DNA of 64,000 nucleotides from Acidimicrobiaceae bacterium (lineage in GTDB: Bacteria; Actinomycetota; Acidimicrobiia; Acidimicrobiales; Poriferisodalaceae), in assembly GCA_002721305.1 (NCBI GenBank), contig PBKA01000019.1, positions 78,602 to 142,601 of the forward strand, read 5' to 3'. Position numbers and translations under genes: made by a program. Positions 10,421 through 21,941 of the stretch are shown here, in pieces (within the stretch, counting starts at the first letter, position 1; each line of letters begins with the position of its first letter). The notes beneath the pieces are model-generated. The model saw only the letters and a list, made by a program, of their open reading frames with translations. It was not told the DNA's origin and searched no databases.

Positions 10421-10438
10421 ACGGCAGGAGGAAATACA

Positions 10439-11005
10439 GTGGCCGACCGCGAGCGCCGTATGACGCCCCCTTACGGGGGCGTTTTCGTTGCACGAACCAC
10501 CGTTTTGGATGCGTCGCAAGTCCGCAGGGCACTGACCCGCATCAGCCATGAAATCATTGAGCGTAATCAAGGCCTTGATGATGTTGTGCTCGTGGCACTT
10601 CAAACCGGAGGTGTCGAGATAGCCAGATTGGTTGCTCGGATTCTTTTTGAAATTGACGGGGTCGACGTTCCGGTAGGGACGCTTGATGTCGCGTTGTACA
10701 GAGATGACATCGCTCTAAGACCGGTTATGCCAGAAGCAGAGACAGATATTGAGATCGACCTTGGAGGCAAAGTAGTGGTCCTAGTCGATGACGTCCTGTT
10801 CACTGGCAGAACCATCAGGGCAGCCCTCGATGCGTTGACCGATTTCGGTCGACCACGTGCTGTCCAGTTAGCTGTAGTGATTGACCGAGGGCATCGCGAG
10901 TTGCCCATTCGACCAGATTTTGTCGGAAAGAACTTACCTACTCGCCGCGATGAGCTTGTTGACGTCAACCCGGAAGGAGTGTTGCTAGGGGAGATGCGTA
11001 AATGA
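10439..11005 (+). CDS. pyrR: Bifunctional PyrR regulator / uracil phosphoribosyltransferase
   Basis: PRPP motif [27 protein letters not shown] 7 nt upstream of GTG 10439; PyrR box just upstream. Confidence 0.94.
   Translation: MADRERRMTPPYGGVFVARTTVLDASQVRRALTRISHEIIERNQGLDDVVLVALQTGGVEIARLVARILFEIDGVDVPVGTLDVALYRDDIALRPVMPEAETDIEIDLGGKVVVLVDDVLFTGRTIRAALDALTDFGRPRAVQLAVVIDRGHRELPIRPDFVGKNLPTRRDELVDVNPEGVLLGEMRK
10463..10485 (+). terminator. Intrinsic-terminator-like hairpin inside the first codons of pyrR
   Basis: ACGCCCCC-TTAC-GGGGGCGT (8-bp perfect stem) followed by TTTTCGTT. Confidence 0.7.
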
Positions 11006-11955
11006 CCAATCATCTGATTGACCTTAAGGATTTGGATAACAGTGCAATACGAGAGTTGCTGCATCTCACTGATCGATTCGTGGAAGTTTGCCAACGACCA
11101 ATTCCGAAAGTTCCGGCGCTAAGAGGACGAACGATTGCAATGGTCTTCTTCGAAGATTCAACTCGAACTCGAATGTCTTTTGATCTAGCGGCACACCGAC
11201 TTTCTGCAGACGTTCTTGAGTTCCCGACACATACCTCTTCGCTCTCGAAAGGCGAAACCCTTCAAGACACAGTGGAAACCATCAGTGCATTAGGGGTTGA
11301 TGCCCTGGTCATCCGTCACAGTTCAGGGGGACTTCCGAGAGAAATAGCGGATGGAGTCGGAGAGACAATTGCTGTAATTAATGCCGGTGATGGTTTGAAT
11401 GCTCATCCGACGCAGGGATTACTTGACGCCTACACCCTGTGCCAGCACTTCAACGGGTCGGCAGGGATCAATGCCTCATTGGAGGGAATCCGTATAGGGA
11501 TAGTCGGAGACATAAAGCACAGTCGTGTAGCGCGGAGCGACGTCACCGCATATTCCAGTCTTGGAGCAAAGATCACAGTCGTGGCCCCGGCTTCGCTACA
11601 ACCAGATGACATTGAAGATTGGCCAGTCGAAGTATCCGATGACTTGGATGATGTGCTTCCGGAACTCGACGTCGTCGGATTGCTCCGAATCCAAAATGAA
11701 CGGATAGATGAAGAGTTGGTTCTTTCGCTAGATGAATACATAGAACGATTTGGAATGACTGAAGTTCGGGCGAATTCCATGCGGAGTGAGGTAGTGATTA
11801 CTCACCCGGGTCCAGTCAACCGTGGTATTGAAATCGCCGACGCAGTGTTAGACAAGAGACCGAATGTTCTGGTGCAGAAGCAGGTCACAAACGGAGTAGC
11901 TGTTCGAATGGCTGTTCTCTTTCGGCTCCTTGGACTCGGAATCGAGATTGATTGA
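11002..11955 (+). CDS. pyrB: Aspartate carbamoyltransferase catalytic chain
   Basis: [51 protein letters not shown]. Confidence 0.97.
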   Translation: MTNHLIDLKDLDNSAIRELLHLTDRFVEVCQRPIPKVPALRGRTIAMVFFEDSTRTRMSFDLAAHRLSADVLEFPTHTSSLSKGETLQDTVETISALGVDALVIRHSSGGLPREIADGVGETIAVINAGDGLNAHPTQGLLDAYTLCQHFNGSAGINASLEGIRIGIVGDIKHSRVARSDVTAYSSLGAKITVVAPASLQPDDIEDWPVEVSDDLDDVLPELDVVGLLRIQNERIDEELVLSLDEYIERFGMTEVRANSMRSEVVITHPGPVNRGIEIADAVLDKRPNVLVQKQVTNGVAVRMAVLFRLLGLGIEID

Positions 11956-12019
11956 TGTCACCTCCTCTTGGTCAGAGATGTCTCACAACAGTTTCACCCT
12001 TAAATGGAGAGGCATCTAG

Positions 12020-13108
12020 GTGAGTGCAATCCGTGAGGGAGCTCTAGTCCTTGCTGACGGGACAGTATTTGAAGGTGAGTTGGTAGGAGCGGATGTTGAT
12101 CTCGCAGCAGGTGAAGTAGTCTTCAACACCGTCTTGAGCGGGTACCAAGAAGTCATAACCGATCCTTCCTACGCCGGACAAATCATCAATTTCACCTATC
12201 CCCACATTGGTAACTACGGCGTCACGGTGGCTGACAATGAAGCGAAGCGGCCCTTCTGTAGAGGTGTAGTTGTTCGCGAACTCACGCGGCGGCGATCGAA
12301 TTGGAGGAGCGAAGGAGGCCTAGATGCCTACTTGCGATCCGAGGGGGTGCCTGGAATCGCCGGGGTGGACACACGACGTCTCACCCGCCATGTGCGCGAA
12401 AACGGAGCTATGCCAGGTGCTCTGGGATCAGCCCCCTTGTCTCGATTAGAGGAGGCCGCTGCGTCGGAACCTGGGACCAATGGCATCGACCTGGTCAGTG
12501 AGGTAACAACTTCGGAGCTGTACCAAGCCGGTGATGGCCCCTTCCGAGTCGTCGCGTACGACTTGGGGATAAAGAAATCAATTGTTCAACAACTATCAGA
12601 CATCGCAACGGTGTTGGTGGTTCCTGCGGGCACAACCAGTGACCAGGTGCTCGCTTTGGAACCTCATGGAGTGTTTCTTTCTAATGGTCCGGGAGATCCA
12701 ACCATGGCGGGCCAAGTGGTTCAGGCTCTCGGTGACCTACTTGGGCAAGTCCCGGTGTTTGGTATTTGTCTCGGCCATCAAATTCTTTCGTTGGCACTCG
12801 GGGGAAAGTCATACAAGATGAAATTTGGTCATCATGGGGGCAATGTCCCAGTTCGAAATCTTGACAGTGGACGTATTGAAATCACCAGCCAAAATCATAA
12901 TTTTGCCATTGAGTCAGGTTCAGTCCCGGCAGTCACTGAGACCCACGTTTGCCTGAACGACGGGGCTCTCGAAGGGTTGAGATGTAACGACATACCGGCG
13001 TTCAGCGTTCAATATCATCCTGAGGCTAGCCCCGGACCCCATGACTCTCGCTATCTCTTCGAAGAGTTTGCCGAGCTCATGAACTCCTTTCACGGGAGTG
13101 TTAGCTAA
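12020..13108 (+). CDS. carA: Carbamoyl phosphate synthase small subunit
   Basis: [27 protein letters not shown], class I amidotransferase [10 protein letters not shown] and [16 protein letters not shown]. Confidence 0.97.
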   Translation: MSAIREGALVLADGTVFEGELVGADVDLAAGEVVFNTVLSGYQEVITDPSYAGQIINFTYPHIGNYGVTVADNEAKRPFCRGVVVRELTRRRSNWRSEGGLDAYLRSEGVPGIAGVDTRRLTRHVRENGAMPGALGSAPLSRLEEAAASEPGTNGIDLVSEVTTSELYQAGDGPFRVVAYDLGIKKSIVQQLSDIATVLVVPAGTTSDQVLALEPHGVFLSNGPGDPTMAGQVVQALGDLLGQVPVFGICLGHQILSLALGGKSYKMKFGHHGGNVPVRNLDSGRIEITSQNHNFAIESGSVPAVTETHVCLNDGALEGLRCNDIPAFSVQYHPEASPGPHDSRYLFEEFAELMNSFHGSVS

Positions 13109-16100
13109 TGCCAAGACGTGACGACATCGAAAGCATTCTGATCATTGGATCTGGGCCCATCGTCATCGGACAAGCCTGTGAATTCGACTACTCGGGTACA
13201 CAAGCTTGCCGTGTGTTACGAGATGAGGGCTACCGCATCATTCTCGCGAACTCAAACCCTGCGACAATCATGACGGATCCTGAATTCGCCGACGCCACCT
13301 ATATCGAACCGCTTCAAGCTGATGTCCTGGCAGCCATTATTGAACGCGAGAGACCGGATGCGATTCTCCCCACTCTAGGAGGCCAAACAGCTCTCAATCT
13401 TGCTACTGAACTCGTCGAATCTGGAGTGTTAGAGCAATACGACGTAGAGATGATTGGTGCAAGCGGTGAGGCGATAGCGACCGCTGAAGATCGAGACTTA
13501 TTTAGGCGAGCCATGCAGGAAATAGGCTTGCAGTGCGCCCAATCGGGAATAGCTCACAACATGGATGAAGCTATGGAGGTGATAGAGGACATCGGGCTTC
13601 CAGTCATCATTCGCCCCGCCTACATTTTGGGTGGTAAGGGCACGGCTTTCGCGCACACTGCGGAAGAATTTGAGCGCGTAGCGGCCATAGGTCTAGAAGC
13701 GAGTCCGATCTCCGAGATATTGATTGAACAATCGATCAAGGGTTGGAAGGAATTTGAACTCGAAGTAATGAGAGATCACGCCGACAACTGTGTCGTGATT
13801 TGCTCTATCGAAAATGTCGACGCGATGGGGGTCCACACGGGTGATTCGATAACAGTCGCGCCTGCCCAGACATTGTCGGACGTCGAATACCAGCAAATGC
13901 GTAACTCAGCATTTGCTTGCATCCGACGAGTTGGAGTTGAAACCGGCGGTTCCAATGTCCAATTCGCAGTTCACCCTGAGACCGGCGAACAAATCGTTAT
14001 TGAAATGAACCCACGGGTAAGCAGGAGCTCAGCCTTGGCTTCAAAAGCAACGGGATTTCCAATTGCGAAGATCGCTGCGCGTTTGGCTGTTGGGTATCGC
14101 CTTGACGAAATTACCAATGACATTACTGAGAAAACTCCAGCGAGTTTCGAGCCCACAATCGATTACGTCGTCACCAAGATCCCACGCTGGGCCTTTGAGA
14201 AACTGCCAGGAGCATCCGGCGTGCTCGGACCCCAGATGCAATCCGTGGGAGAGGCCATGTCTATTGGGCGAACCTTTCCCGAAAGCCTCCAAAAAGGCAT
14301 TCGCTCTCTAGAACAGGGCCGGGTGGGGCTGAACGCTGATCCAGGAGAGAAGCACTATCTCGAGCAAGAAACCAAAGAGCTACTTTCGGAGATCTCGGTT
14401 CCGACAGCCGAAAGGCTTTTCCAAATAGCGGAGCTAATGAGGCGAGGGGTCGGCATCGAGGAGATCAATGTCGCCTGTGAAATCGATCCATGGTTCCTTG
14501 ATCAGATGCAGATGATTGTCGAAGAACGCATTCATCTAGAACTAGCGGATTGTTCATCGCTCAGTCGACTTGAATGGCGACGTGCAAAGCAGTTGGGTTT
14601 TTCAGATGCCCAACTCGCTTATTTGATGCAGGTCGATGAAGGTGACGTCCGCTTGGCGAGACTGGCTCAGGGTGTCAAAGCAACTTTTAAGACCGTTGAT
14701 ACGTGCGCTGCCGAATTCGATGCAATAACGCCGTATCACTATTCGACCTATGAGGATGAAGACGAAATACGAGCCGGGGAGCGGCCTCGAATGATGATTC
14801 TCGGCTCGGGTCCAAACCGGATTGGTCAAGGCATTGAATTTGACTATTGCTGCGTTCACGCGAGCTTTGCCCTGGAAGAAGCTGGTTACGAAACGATCAT
14901 GGTTAACTGCAATCCCGAAACAGTGTCGACGGACTATGACACTTCGGATCGTCTCTATTTTGAACCGCTCACATTAGAAGACGTGCTGAACGTCATTGAT
15001 GCCGAGAAACCAACTGGGGTCATAGTCAGCCTGGGCGGCCAGACCCCGCTGAAACTTTCTTCTGGCTTGCCGAGTTCTCTTGTCTGCGGAACCTCTCCTG
15101 ACTCAATTGATCTGGCCGAAGACAGAGAACGGTGGAATTCCTTGTGCGCTCAACTGGAAATTCCCCAACCGCCAGGGGGAACGGCCGTCACCTTTGAACA
15201 GGCCTCAGCGATTTGCGACCGGATCGGATTCCCAGCTCTAGTTAGGCCCAGTTATGTGCTGGGTGGTAGGGCCATGACCATCGTGTATGACCTTGACGAA
15301 TTACGAGATGCGATGGACGACCTAACTGCGTTCGGTGGTCTGGGACGCGAAGGGGAGCTATCCGCGGAACGACCAGTACTGGTGGATCGCTTCTTAGAAG
15401 ACGCAATTGAAGTTGATGTCGACTCCATCAGAGATCACACGGGGGAATTTGTGCTGGGAGGCATCCTGGAACACGTTGAAGAGGCGGGAGTGCACTCGGG
15501 TGACAGCGCGTGCGTTATCCCTCCCCCCAACCTCTCCATGGAGACCCAGGAAGTGATAATTGAATACACGCAGCGGCTAGCTGAACGTCTTAATGTTGTT
15601 GGACTGTTAAACGTTCAGTTCGCAGTTAAACAGGGTCAAGTCTTTGTTATTGAGGCTAACCCACGCGCTTCGCGAACAGTTCCCTTTGTCGCTAAGGCAA
15701 CAGGTGTGCAGTTGGCCAAAGTTGCAGCCCGAGTAATGGCCGGTGAAACCCTAGAAGAACTGCGACTTTCCAAGGCTTTACCAGATGCCATTCGCGAAGG
15801 CCACGTCGCCGTCAAAGAAGCGGTGCTTCCGTTCCAGCGGTTCCCCGATGTTGACACCGTCCTCGGTCCTGAGATGCGATCCACTGGTGAAGTCATGGGC
15901 ATAGATACCACTTTCGGCTTAGCGTTCGCTAAGAGCCAAATAGCGGCCGGCGAAGGGTTGCCTCTCGGCGGAACCATATTCTTCTCATTAGCTGACAGAG
16001 ATAAAGACTATGGCCTTGAGGCTGCCAAAGGATTTGTAGAACTTGGTTTCGAAATCGTAGCTACTGAAGGAACAGCTGAATTTCTAGAGGGCAACGGAGT

Positions 16101-16401
16101 ACACGTCGAAACGGTCGTGGCGAAGCTCAGTGAAGAGGGCCGAGAGATTAGCGCGGGAGTGGATGCAGTTGAGCTCATTGGGGCAGGTCAAGTGAAACTA
16201 GTGGTCAACACGCCTCAAGGACGAGGACCGAGAAGCGATGGCTACCGAATTCGTTTCGCATCGACAGCGCACAAAGTTCCATGTTTAACGACGGTTGCAG
16301 CAGCGCGAGCGGCTGCAGTTGGTATGAGAGAATGGATGTCAAATCCGTTAACGGTCAGACCACTGCAGGAGTTCCTTGGTCTCGAGGTATCAAAACAGTG
16401 A
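13108..16401 (+). CDS. carB: Carbamoyl phosphate synthase large subunit
   Basis: 1097 aa; [24 protein letters not shown], duplicated ATP-grasp halves, C-terminal MGS domain. Confidence 0.98.
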   Translation: MPRRDDIESILIIGSGPIVIGQACEFDYSGTQACRVLRDEGYRIILANSNPATIMTDPEFADATYIEPLQADVLAAIIERERPDAILPTLGGQTALNLATELVESGVLEQYDVEMIGASGEAIATAEDRDLFRRAMQEIGLQCAQSGIAHNMDEAMEVIEDIGLPVIIRPAYILGGKGTAFAHTAEEFERVAAIGLEASPISEILIEQSIKGWKEFELEVMRDHADNCVVICSIENVDAMGVHTGDSITVAPAQTLSDVEYQQMRNSAFACIRRVGVETGGSNVQFAVHPETGEQIVIEMNPRVSRSSALASKATGFPIAKIAARLAVGYRLDEITNDITEKTPASFEPTIDYVVTKIPRWAFEKLPGASGVLGPQMQSVGEAMSIGRTFPESLQKGIRSLEQGRVGLNADPGEKHYLEQETKELLSEISVPTAERLFQIAELMRRGVGIEEINVACEIDPWFLDQMQMIVEERIHLELADCSSLSRLEWRRAKQLGFSDAQLAYLMQVDEGDVRLARLAQGVKATFKTVDTCAAEFDAITPYHYSTYEDEDEIRAGERPRMMILGSGPNRIGQGIEFDYCCVHASFALEEAGYETIMVNCNPETVSTDYDTSDRLYFEPLTLEDVLNVIDAEKPTGVIVSLGGQTPLKLSSGLPSSLVCGTSPDSIDLAEDRERWNSLCAQLEIPQPPGGTAVTFEQASAICDRIGFPALVRPSYVLGGRAMTIVYDLDELRDAMDDLTAFGGLGREGELSAERPVLVDRFLEDAIEVDVDSIRDHTGEFVLGGILEHVEEAGVHSGDSACVIPPPNLSMETQEVIIEYTQRLAERLNVVGLLNVQFAVKQGQVFVIEANPRASRTVPFVAKATGVQLAKVAARVMAGETLEELRLSKALPDAIREGHVAVKEAVLPFQRFPDVDTVLGPEMRSTGEVMGIDTTFGLAFAKSQIAAGEGLPLGGTIFFSLADRDKDYGLEAAKGFVELGFEIVATEGTAEFLEGNGVHVETVVAKLSEEGREISAGVDAVELIGAGQVKLVVNTPQGRGPRSDGYRIRFASTAHKVPCLTTVAAARAAAVGMREWMSNPLTVRPLQEFLGLEVSKQ

Positions 16402-17321
16402 GCGCGTATGACACCTCGGTACAGGTCGGTTCTGTGACGCTTCCCAACCCCGTAATGACTGCCTCCGGAACAGCAGGTCACGGCGCGGAACTAGCACCAT
16501 ATTTTGATTTGTCGGAACTCGGTGCAGTGGTAGTGAAATCGCTATCGGCTGAGCCGTGGCCAGGTAACCCAAGCCCCCGAGTGCATGCCACTTCGTCGGG
16601 CATGATTAACTCGGTCGGGCTCCAAAACCCTGGAATCGATTGCTGGCTGCAGGAGGATCTCCCGGCTTTGTTGGATCTTGGTGCACGGGTTGTCGTCAGT
16701 ATCTGGGGACGAACCGTTGCCGAATATGGTGAAGTTGCAAGGCGTCTGGAAGGAGTCAAAGGCTTGACAGCGGTTGAAGTGAATGTGAGTTGCCCGAATC
16801 TGGAAGATAGAGGGGACATGTTCTCGCACGCGCCGGAGACCTGCGAAGCCGCGGTGGGCGCTTCACTAGCTTCAGGTTTGCCGACCTGGGCGAAGTTGAG
16901 TCCAAATGTCACCGACATTGTTCCAATAGCGCGGGCAGCGATGGGTGCCGGCGCCGAAGCTCTCACTCTCACCAACACCGTTTTCGGAATGGTCATAGAC
17001 CCCGATACCCAAAAGCCCGTGCTTGGTAATGGTGGGGGAGGGCTTTCAGGCCCGAGTATCCGCCCGGTAGCAGTTCGAGCGGTGTACGACGTCTACGCGT
17101 CCTTAGGAGCCATCCCGATTGTGGGAGTTGGTGGGATCGCCAAAGAGGAACATGTCGTCGAATTCCTTGCGGCCGGAGCTTCCGCGGTCCAGGTGGGTTC
17201 TGCTCATTTCGCTGACCCGAAAGCTTCCCGACGAATCCTTCGAGATTTGGAACGATGGTGTCGTAAACGTCGCGTAAGTTCGATGAAATCTTTGACTGGA
17301 ACAGCTCATGAAACCCCCTGA
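16398..17321 (+). CDS. pyrD: Dihydroorotate dehydrogenase, class 1B-like
   Basis: [29 protein letters not shown] (Cys base), [30 protein letters not shown] overlap with carB. Listed ORF starts at 16281; GTG 16398 preferred. Confidence 0.93.
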   Translation: MSAYDTSVQVGSVTLPNPVMTASGTAGHGAELAPYFDLSELGAVVVKSLSAEPWPGNPSPRVHATSSGMINSVGLQNPGIDCWLQEDLPALLDLGARVVVSIWGRTVAEYGEVARRLEGVKGLTAVEVNVSCPNLEDRGDMFSHAPETCEAAVGASLASGLPTWAKLSPNVTDIVPIARAAMGAGAEALTLTNTVFGMVIDPDTQKPVLGNGGGGLSGPSIRPVAVRAVYDVYASLGAIPIVGVGGIAKEEHVVEFLAAGASAVQVGSAHFADPKASRRILRDLERWCRKRRVSSMKSLTGTAHETP

Positions 17322-18015
17322 TGTCTCAGACGACGTTCGTTCACGCCTCGCTATCGCACTCGACGTCGATGACCTGGTTGAGGCGGGTCGCTTAGGGCGG
17401 CGAATGTTGCCGTGGTTTTCGGTGGCGAAAATTGGCCTCGAACTCTTTTCGGCTGCCGGACCCGAAGCGGTGGGTGCCTTTGTTGATCAGGGATACAAGG
17501 TTTTCCTCGATATGAAACTGCATGACATACCTACCACCGTTGGAAGGGCATCGAGGGTGTTAGGGAGTCTCGGCGTTTCTTATGTCACTGTTCACTCATC
17601 GGGAGGAGTCGACATGCTTTCTGCAGCCGTTGACGGTCTGCACGAAGGCGCCTCCGCTGCTGGCCTGTGTCCTCCGGCGGTGCTCGCTGTGACCGTTTTG
17701 ACCTCAGAACCAAACGCCCCGAGGACTGTTTTGGAAGAGAGACTTACGTTTGCTTCGGAGGCTAATTGTGGCGGGGTTGTATGTGCGGCTAGTGATCTCG
17801 GGCAAGTGTCACGGCTAGCTCCAGAACTTCTGACAGTTGTCCCCGGTATTAGACCCGAAGGAGTCGCGAGTCACGATCAAGGGAGACCAGCGACACCGAG
17901 TACCGCAATTCAAAACGGTGCAGGCATTTTGGTTATCGGACGAGCAGTGACAGCCGCAGATGAGCCTGAGGTGGCTGCCAGCGCTATAGCAATGGAAGTT
18001 GCAAACGCAATATAA
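17308..18015 (+). CDS. pyrF: Orotidine 5'-phosphate decarboxylase
   Basis: LAIALDVDD, VFLDMKLHDIPTTV, VPGIRPEG, ILVIGRAVTAADEP. Confidence 0.95.
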   Translation: MKPPDVSDDVRSRLAIALDVDDLVEAGRLGRRMLPWFSVAKIGLELFSAAGPEAVGAFVDQGYKVFLDMKLHDIPTTVGRASRVLGSLGVSYVTVHSSGGVDMLSAAVDGLHEGASAAGLCPPAVLAVTVLTSEPNAPRTVLEERLTFASEANCGGVVCAASDLGQVSRLAPELLTVVPGIRPEGVASHDQGRPATPSTAIQNGAGILVIGRAVTAADEPEVAASAIAMEVANAI

Positions 18016-18058
18016 GAAGTGAGTCACAGGTTCCGTCGCCCCGTTAGACTGATCGGCC

Positions 18059-18376
18059 ATGCCTAACCCGCCCCGTCTTTCACCAGAGCAACGTGAAGCA
18101 GCCCTCGAAAAAGCCGCGGCGGCGAGACGAGTAAGAGCCGAAACGAAGGACCGCTTAAAGATGGGCCTGGTTTCATTTGATGAGCTACTTCGCTTGGCTG
18201 ACAGTGACGAGCTTGTCGGCAAGATGAAGACGCTAGCGGCTTTGGAGTCGATGCCGAAAATAGGGAAAGTAAAAGCCCGGCGACTCATGACGGAAGTGGG
18301 TATCGCCGAAGGCAGAAGACTAAAGGGTCTGGGCGAAAATCAACGCGACCAGCTGGTGGCCTTTTTTGCGAGTTGA
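18059..18376 (+). CDS. mihF: Integration host factor, actinobacterial type
   Basis: 105 aa; RLSPEQREAALEKAAAARRVRAETKDRLKMG, LESMPKIGKVKARRLMTEVGIAEGRRLKGLG. Confidence 0.95.
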   Translation: MPNPPRLSPEQREAALEKAAAARRVRAETKDRLKMGLVSFDELLRLADSDELVGKMKTLAALESMPKIGKVKARRLMTEVGIAEGRRLKGLGENQRDQLVAFFAS

Positions 18377-18409
18377 GATCTTCGACCCAATGCTGAAGAA
18401 TTGGGTCTT

Positions 18410-18979
18410 GTGACCGAAGATAAAACGCCAATTGTCTTCGTTGTTTGCGGTGCTGGAGGCGCGGGGAAAAGCACCATAGTGGCGCAATTGGTGCACCGAG
18501 ACTCCACTCTCCATCTGAGTCGATCATGGACGACGCGGCCGCGTAGACCCAATGAGCCAGAAGACGCATATATCTATGTGACTGAGGATCAGTTCGAGGC
18601 GCGCGTTTCCGAAAACGGCTTTTATGAATGGGCAAATTTCTTTGGTCATCGTTATGGAACGCCCACCCCTATTGTCCCAGCGGGAAAGGATCTGTTACTC
18701 GAGATAGATGTGCAAGGAGCAGTTGCCGTAAGGGAACGGCAATCGGACGCTGTTGTCGTTCTCGTCGTACCGCCTGACCGCCTTGAACAAGAGCGCCGGA
18801 TGAGGTCGAGAGGCGACGACGAGGATCACATACAGCAGCGCCTCAGAGCAGCCGAGGTAGAGGAAGAAACGGGACGAGAACTTGCTGATTCTGTGGTGGT
18901 TAACGAAGAAGTCGAGACAGCAGTATCGGTGATCGAATCCATCGTTGCGTCGATTAGGCAACAAAGATCACGGAAATAA
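18410..18979 (+). CDS. gmk: Guanylate kinase
   Basis: P-loop GAGGAGKST, SRSWTTRPRRPNE, YIYVTEDQFEARV, LLEIDVQGA; between mihF and rpoZ. Confidence 0.92.
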   Translation: MTEDKTPIVFVVCGAGGAGKSTIVAQLVHRDSTLHLSRSWTTRPRRPNEPEDAYIYVTEDQFEARVSENGFYEWANFFGHRYGTPTPIVPAGKDLLLEIDVQGAVAVRERQSDAVVVLVVPPDRLEQERRMRSRGDDEDHIQQRLRAAEVEEETGRELADSVVVNEEVETAVSVIESIVASIRQQRSRK

Positions 18980-19074
18980 AGGCCTATGTTGGGTGGGGCT
19001 CGTTAGAGTCAACCAGCCCGCTGATAGCATGGGTAACCGGTCTTAGTCGCTGAATTCTTATAGAGGTAACGCAG

Positions 19075-19422
19075 ATGTCTGATGAACAGGACACCATGAT
19101 CACCCCTGGCCTCGAAGCGTTGCTTGAAAAGGTTGACTCAAAGTTCACGCTGGTAAGTCTCGCTGCCAAAAGATCTCGTCAGCTGATCTCGTATGACCTC
19201 GGACTAGGAGACGGTGGGGGAAGCGAAGTTCCCCCACAAGTCACCAGCACCGCACGCAAGTCCCTATCGATGGCGTTTGAGGAAATTCAAGCGGACAAAA
19301 TCGGCTATGAGCGGTTCGACCCCGAAGAGAGGGCCCGCTTGGAAGCTGAGGCGCTGGCACAAGCAGAGGCTGACGCAGCCGCGGCCGCAGCTGCTCTTGA
19401 GGCCGTGCCTGACGAAGAGTAG
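19075..19422 (+). CDS. rpoZ: RNA polymerase omega subunit
   Basis: LLEKVDSKFTLVSLAAKRSRQL, KSLSMAFEEIQADKIGYE; acidic/Ala C-terminal tail. Confidence 0.92.
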   Translation: MSDEQDTMITPGLEALLEKVDSKFTLVSLAAKRSRQLISYDLGLGDGGGSEVPPQVTSTARKSLSMAFEEIQADKIGYERFDPEERARLEAEALAQAEADAAAAAAALEAVPDEE

Positions 19423-19434
19423 GAACATTTACTG

Positions 19435-20619
19435 ATGCTGGGGGGTCGCCGCATCGTCCTGGGAGTAACCGGGGGGATCGCCGCATATAAGGCTGTTTTG
19501 CTGTGCCGATTGTTGGTTGATGCAGGTGCGCACGTAATTCCGGTAATGACGGAGAGTGCACAAAAGTTTGTCGGTCGAGCCACGTTTGATGCCTTGGCTT
19601 CAGAACCCGTCCGAACGTCAATCTTTGATGACGTTGATCCGATTCCACATACCACCCTTGGGCAAACAGCGGACCTTATTGTCGTAGCCCCAGCGACGGC
19701 GCGTTGTATTGGTAGCTATGCGAGTGGAATTTCCGATGATTTGCTTACAGCGATTCTCGTCGCTACTCGAGCCCCTGTTGTCGTTTGTCCCGCCATGCAC
19801 ACCGAAATGTGGGAACACCCGGCCATCCAAGAGAATCTCAAGACCTTGGTCGACAGAGGTGTGATTGTTGTCCCAGCTGAGGAAGGACGATTAGCCGGTG
19901 GAGACGCTGGCGCTGGTCGTTTAGCGGCCCCGGAGACCATTTTTGACGCCGTCAAGGGAGTGTTAATTGCCGGAGATCTGCAAGGCAGAAAAGTGCTGGT
20001 CACAGCGGGTGGAACCCGAGAAGCGATAGACCCGGTGCGTTATGTGGGCAACCGGTCCACCGGCAAGCAGGGCTACGCAGTTGCTGAAGCAGCCCTAGCA
20101 CGTGGTGCCGATGTCACTCTAATTTCGACGGTCACGATGGAAACCTCAGCAGGTATCGAAGTTGTGGCCGTTGAGTCGGCTCGACAAATGCATGAAGCTG
20201 TGCTGGAAAGAGCCGAAGCCGACGTGATTGTGATGGCCGCAGCGGTAGCAGACTTTCGTCCGACAGATATTTCAGACTCCAAGATCAAAAAGAACGAAGG
20301 ACTACCCGAAGTATTGCTTGAGGAGACAGCAGACATCTTGACCGATTTGGGCGGCGCCAAGCGACCTGGGCAAGTAATTGTCGGGTTCGCTGCGGAGACT
20401 GATGACTTGATTGCTCATGCAAAACAGAAACTAGAACGAAAGAATATTGACGTCATTGTCGCCAATGACGTCTCGGCTCCCCGCGTTGGGTTCGCCCACG
20501 AGACGAATGAAGTAACAATCCTTGAAGCCGACGGATGTCAGAGGCATGTTTCTCTTCGGTCTAAGCGACAAATTGCCGACGAAGTGTTGAATACGGTCAT
20601 CCAAATACTTGCAAGATGA
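19435..20619 (+). CDS. coaBC: Bifunctional phosphopantothenoylcysteine decarboxylase/phosphopantothenate-cysteine ligase
   Basis: VLGVTGGIAAYKAVLLCR, CPAMHTEMWEHPA, VTAGGTREAIDPVRYVGNRSTGKQGYAVAEAA. Confidence 0.97.
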   Translation: MLGGRRIVLGVTGGIAAYKAVLLCRLLVDAGAHVIPVMTESAQKFVGRATFDALASEPVRTSIFDDVDPIPHTTLGQTADLIVVAPATARCIGSYASGISDDLLTAILVATRAPVVVCPAMHTEMWEHPAIQENLKTLVDRGVIVVPAEEGRLAGGDAGAGRLAAPETIFDAVKGVLIAGDLQGRKVLVTAGGTREAIDPVRYVGNRSTGKQGYAVAEAALARGADVTLISTVTMETSAGIEVVAVESARQMHEAVLERAEADVIVMAAAVADFRPTDISDSKIKKNEGLPEVLLEETADILTDLGGAKRPGQVIVGFAAETDDLIAHAKQKLERKNIDVIVANDVSAPRVGFAHETNEVTILEADGCQRHVSLRSKRQIADEVLNTVIQILAR

Positions 20620-20689
20620 GTTGAGCTACCTTTCGAGTCGTTCTTTGGCCTAGCCTTGAACGGGTTGATCGAATAATCAGGAGAGATGC

Positions 20690-21892
20690 GTGAGTCGATG
20701 GACTTTCACCTCGGAGTCGGTGACTGAAGGTCATCCCGACAAAATGGCGGATCAGATTTCTGACGCCATCCTCGACGCAATGCTTGAGCAAGACCCAAAC
20801 AGCAGAGTGGCGTGTGAAACCATGGTGACCACCGGACTGGTGGTCGTTGCAGGTGAGATCACCACAAGTGGATTCGTAGATATTGCCTCAGTGGTCCGAG
20901 AGACAATCAACGAAATTGGGTATGACAGAGACTCACTGGACTTCAACGGAAGTACCTGTGGGGTAATGGTCAGTCTGGACGAGCAGTCGCCTGATATAGC
21001 TCAAGGCGTCAATGACTCTGAAGAAGTCAGAAGTGGTAAAGCCGGTGAAGAAGACGAACTTGACCGGCAAGGCGCTGGCGACCAAGGAATGATGTTCGGG
21101 TTCGCTTGTCGTGAAACTGAAGCGCTGATGCCGTTACCTATTCACGTAGCCCATCGGATGGCCGAACAACTCACCGAGGCGCGCAAGTCCGGCCAAGTTC
21201 CATACTTACGGCCAGATGGCAAAACACAGGTTTCATTCGAATACGAAGACGGCCGGCCAGTCCGACTAAAGACGGTGCTTGTTTCCAGTCAGCACAACCC
21301 GGGCATCGATAGAGACGGCATGATCAAACCAGATCTTGTTGAGCATGTGATTCGCCCCGCGATACCCGTCGAGTTCGCTGATGACGACTTTGAAGTATTT
21401 GTGAATCCGACGGGGAATTTCGTGGTCGGTGGTCCGGTGGGAGATTGCGGGCTTACCGGCAGGAAAATCATTGTTGACACATACGGAGGCTACGCAAGAC
21501 ACGGTGGCGGGGCTTTTTCAGGTAAAGACCCATCCAAGGTCGATCGATCGGCAGCCTACGCAACACGCTGGGTGGCAAAGAACCTTGTCGCCGCTGGAGC
21601 AGCGGATAAGTGTGAAGTTCAGGTCGCGTATGCGATAGGGGTGGCACGCCCAATATCGGTACTTGTCGAGACCTTCGGAACTGAGAACGTCGACCCGGAT
21701 CGGATTACCTCTGTGGTCAACGAGGTTTTTGATTTGCGACCGGCGGCGATTCTGAAAGATCTAGATCTTCGTCGGCCAATTTTTCAGCCAACTGCCGCGT
21801 ACGGTCATTTTGGTCGCGAAACGTCCGGTGACCTCTTTACTTGGGAGCGAACCGACCGAGTGGAGGATGTGCGTTCGGCGCTGGAGCTATAA
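20690..21892 (+). CDS. metK: S-adenosylmethionine synthase
   Basis: [57 protein letters not shown]. Confidence 0.99.
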   Translation: MSRWTFTSESVTEGHPDKMADQISDAILDAMLEQDPNSRVACETMVTTGLVVVAGEITTSGFVDIASVVRETINEIGYDRDSLDFNGSTCGVMVSLDEQSPDIAQGVNDSEEVRSGKAGEEDELDRQGAGDQGMMFGFACRETEALMPLPIHVAHRMAEQLTEARKSGQVPYLRPDGKTQVSFEYEDGRPVRLKTVLVSSQHNPGIDRDGMIKPDLVEHVIRPAIPVEFADDDFEVFVNPTGNFVVGGPVGDCGLTGRKIIVDTYGGYARHGGGAFSGKDPSKVDRSAAYATRWVAKNLVAAGAADKCEVQVAYAIGVARPISVLVETFGTENVDPDRITSVVNEVFDLRPAAILKDLDLRRPIFQPTAAYGHFGRETSGDLFTWERTDRVEDVRSALEL

Positions 21893-21941
21893 ATTCCCCA
21901 CTTGAGTCGTCGAGGTCCCACCCGTCAACCACAATGGGCGT

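Noticed and set aside
20620-20689. Possible SAM riboswitch upstream of metK
   Set aside because: The 70-nt gap shows no recognisable SAM-riboswitch core.
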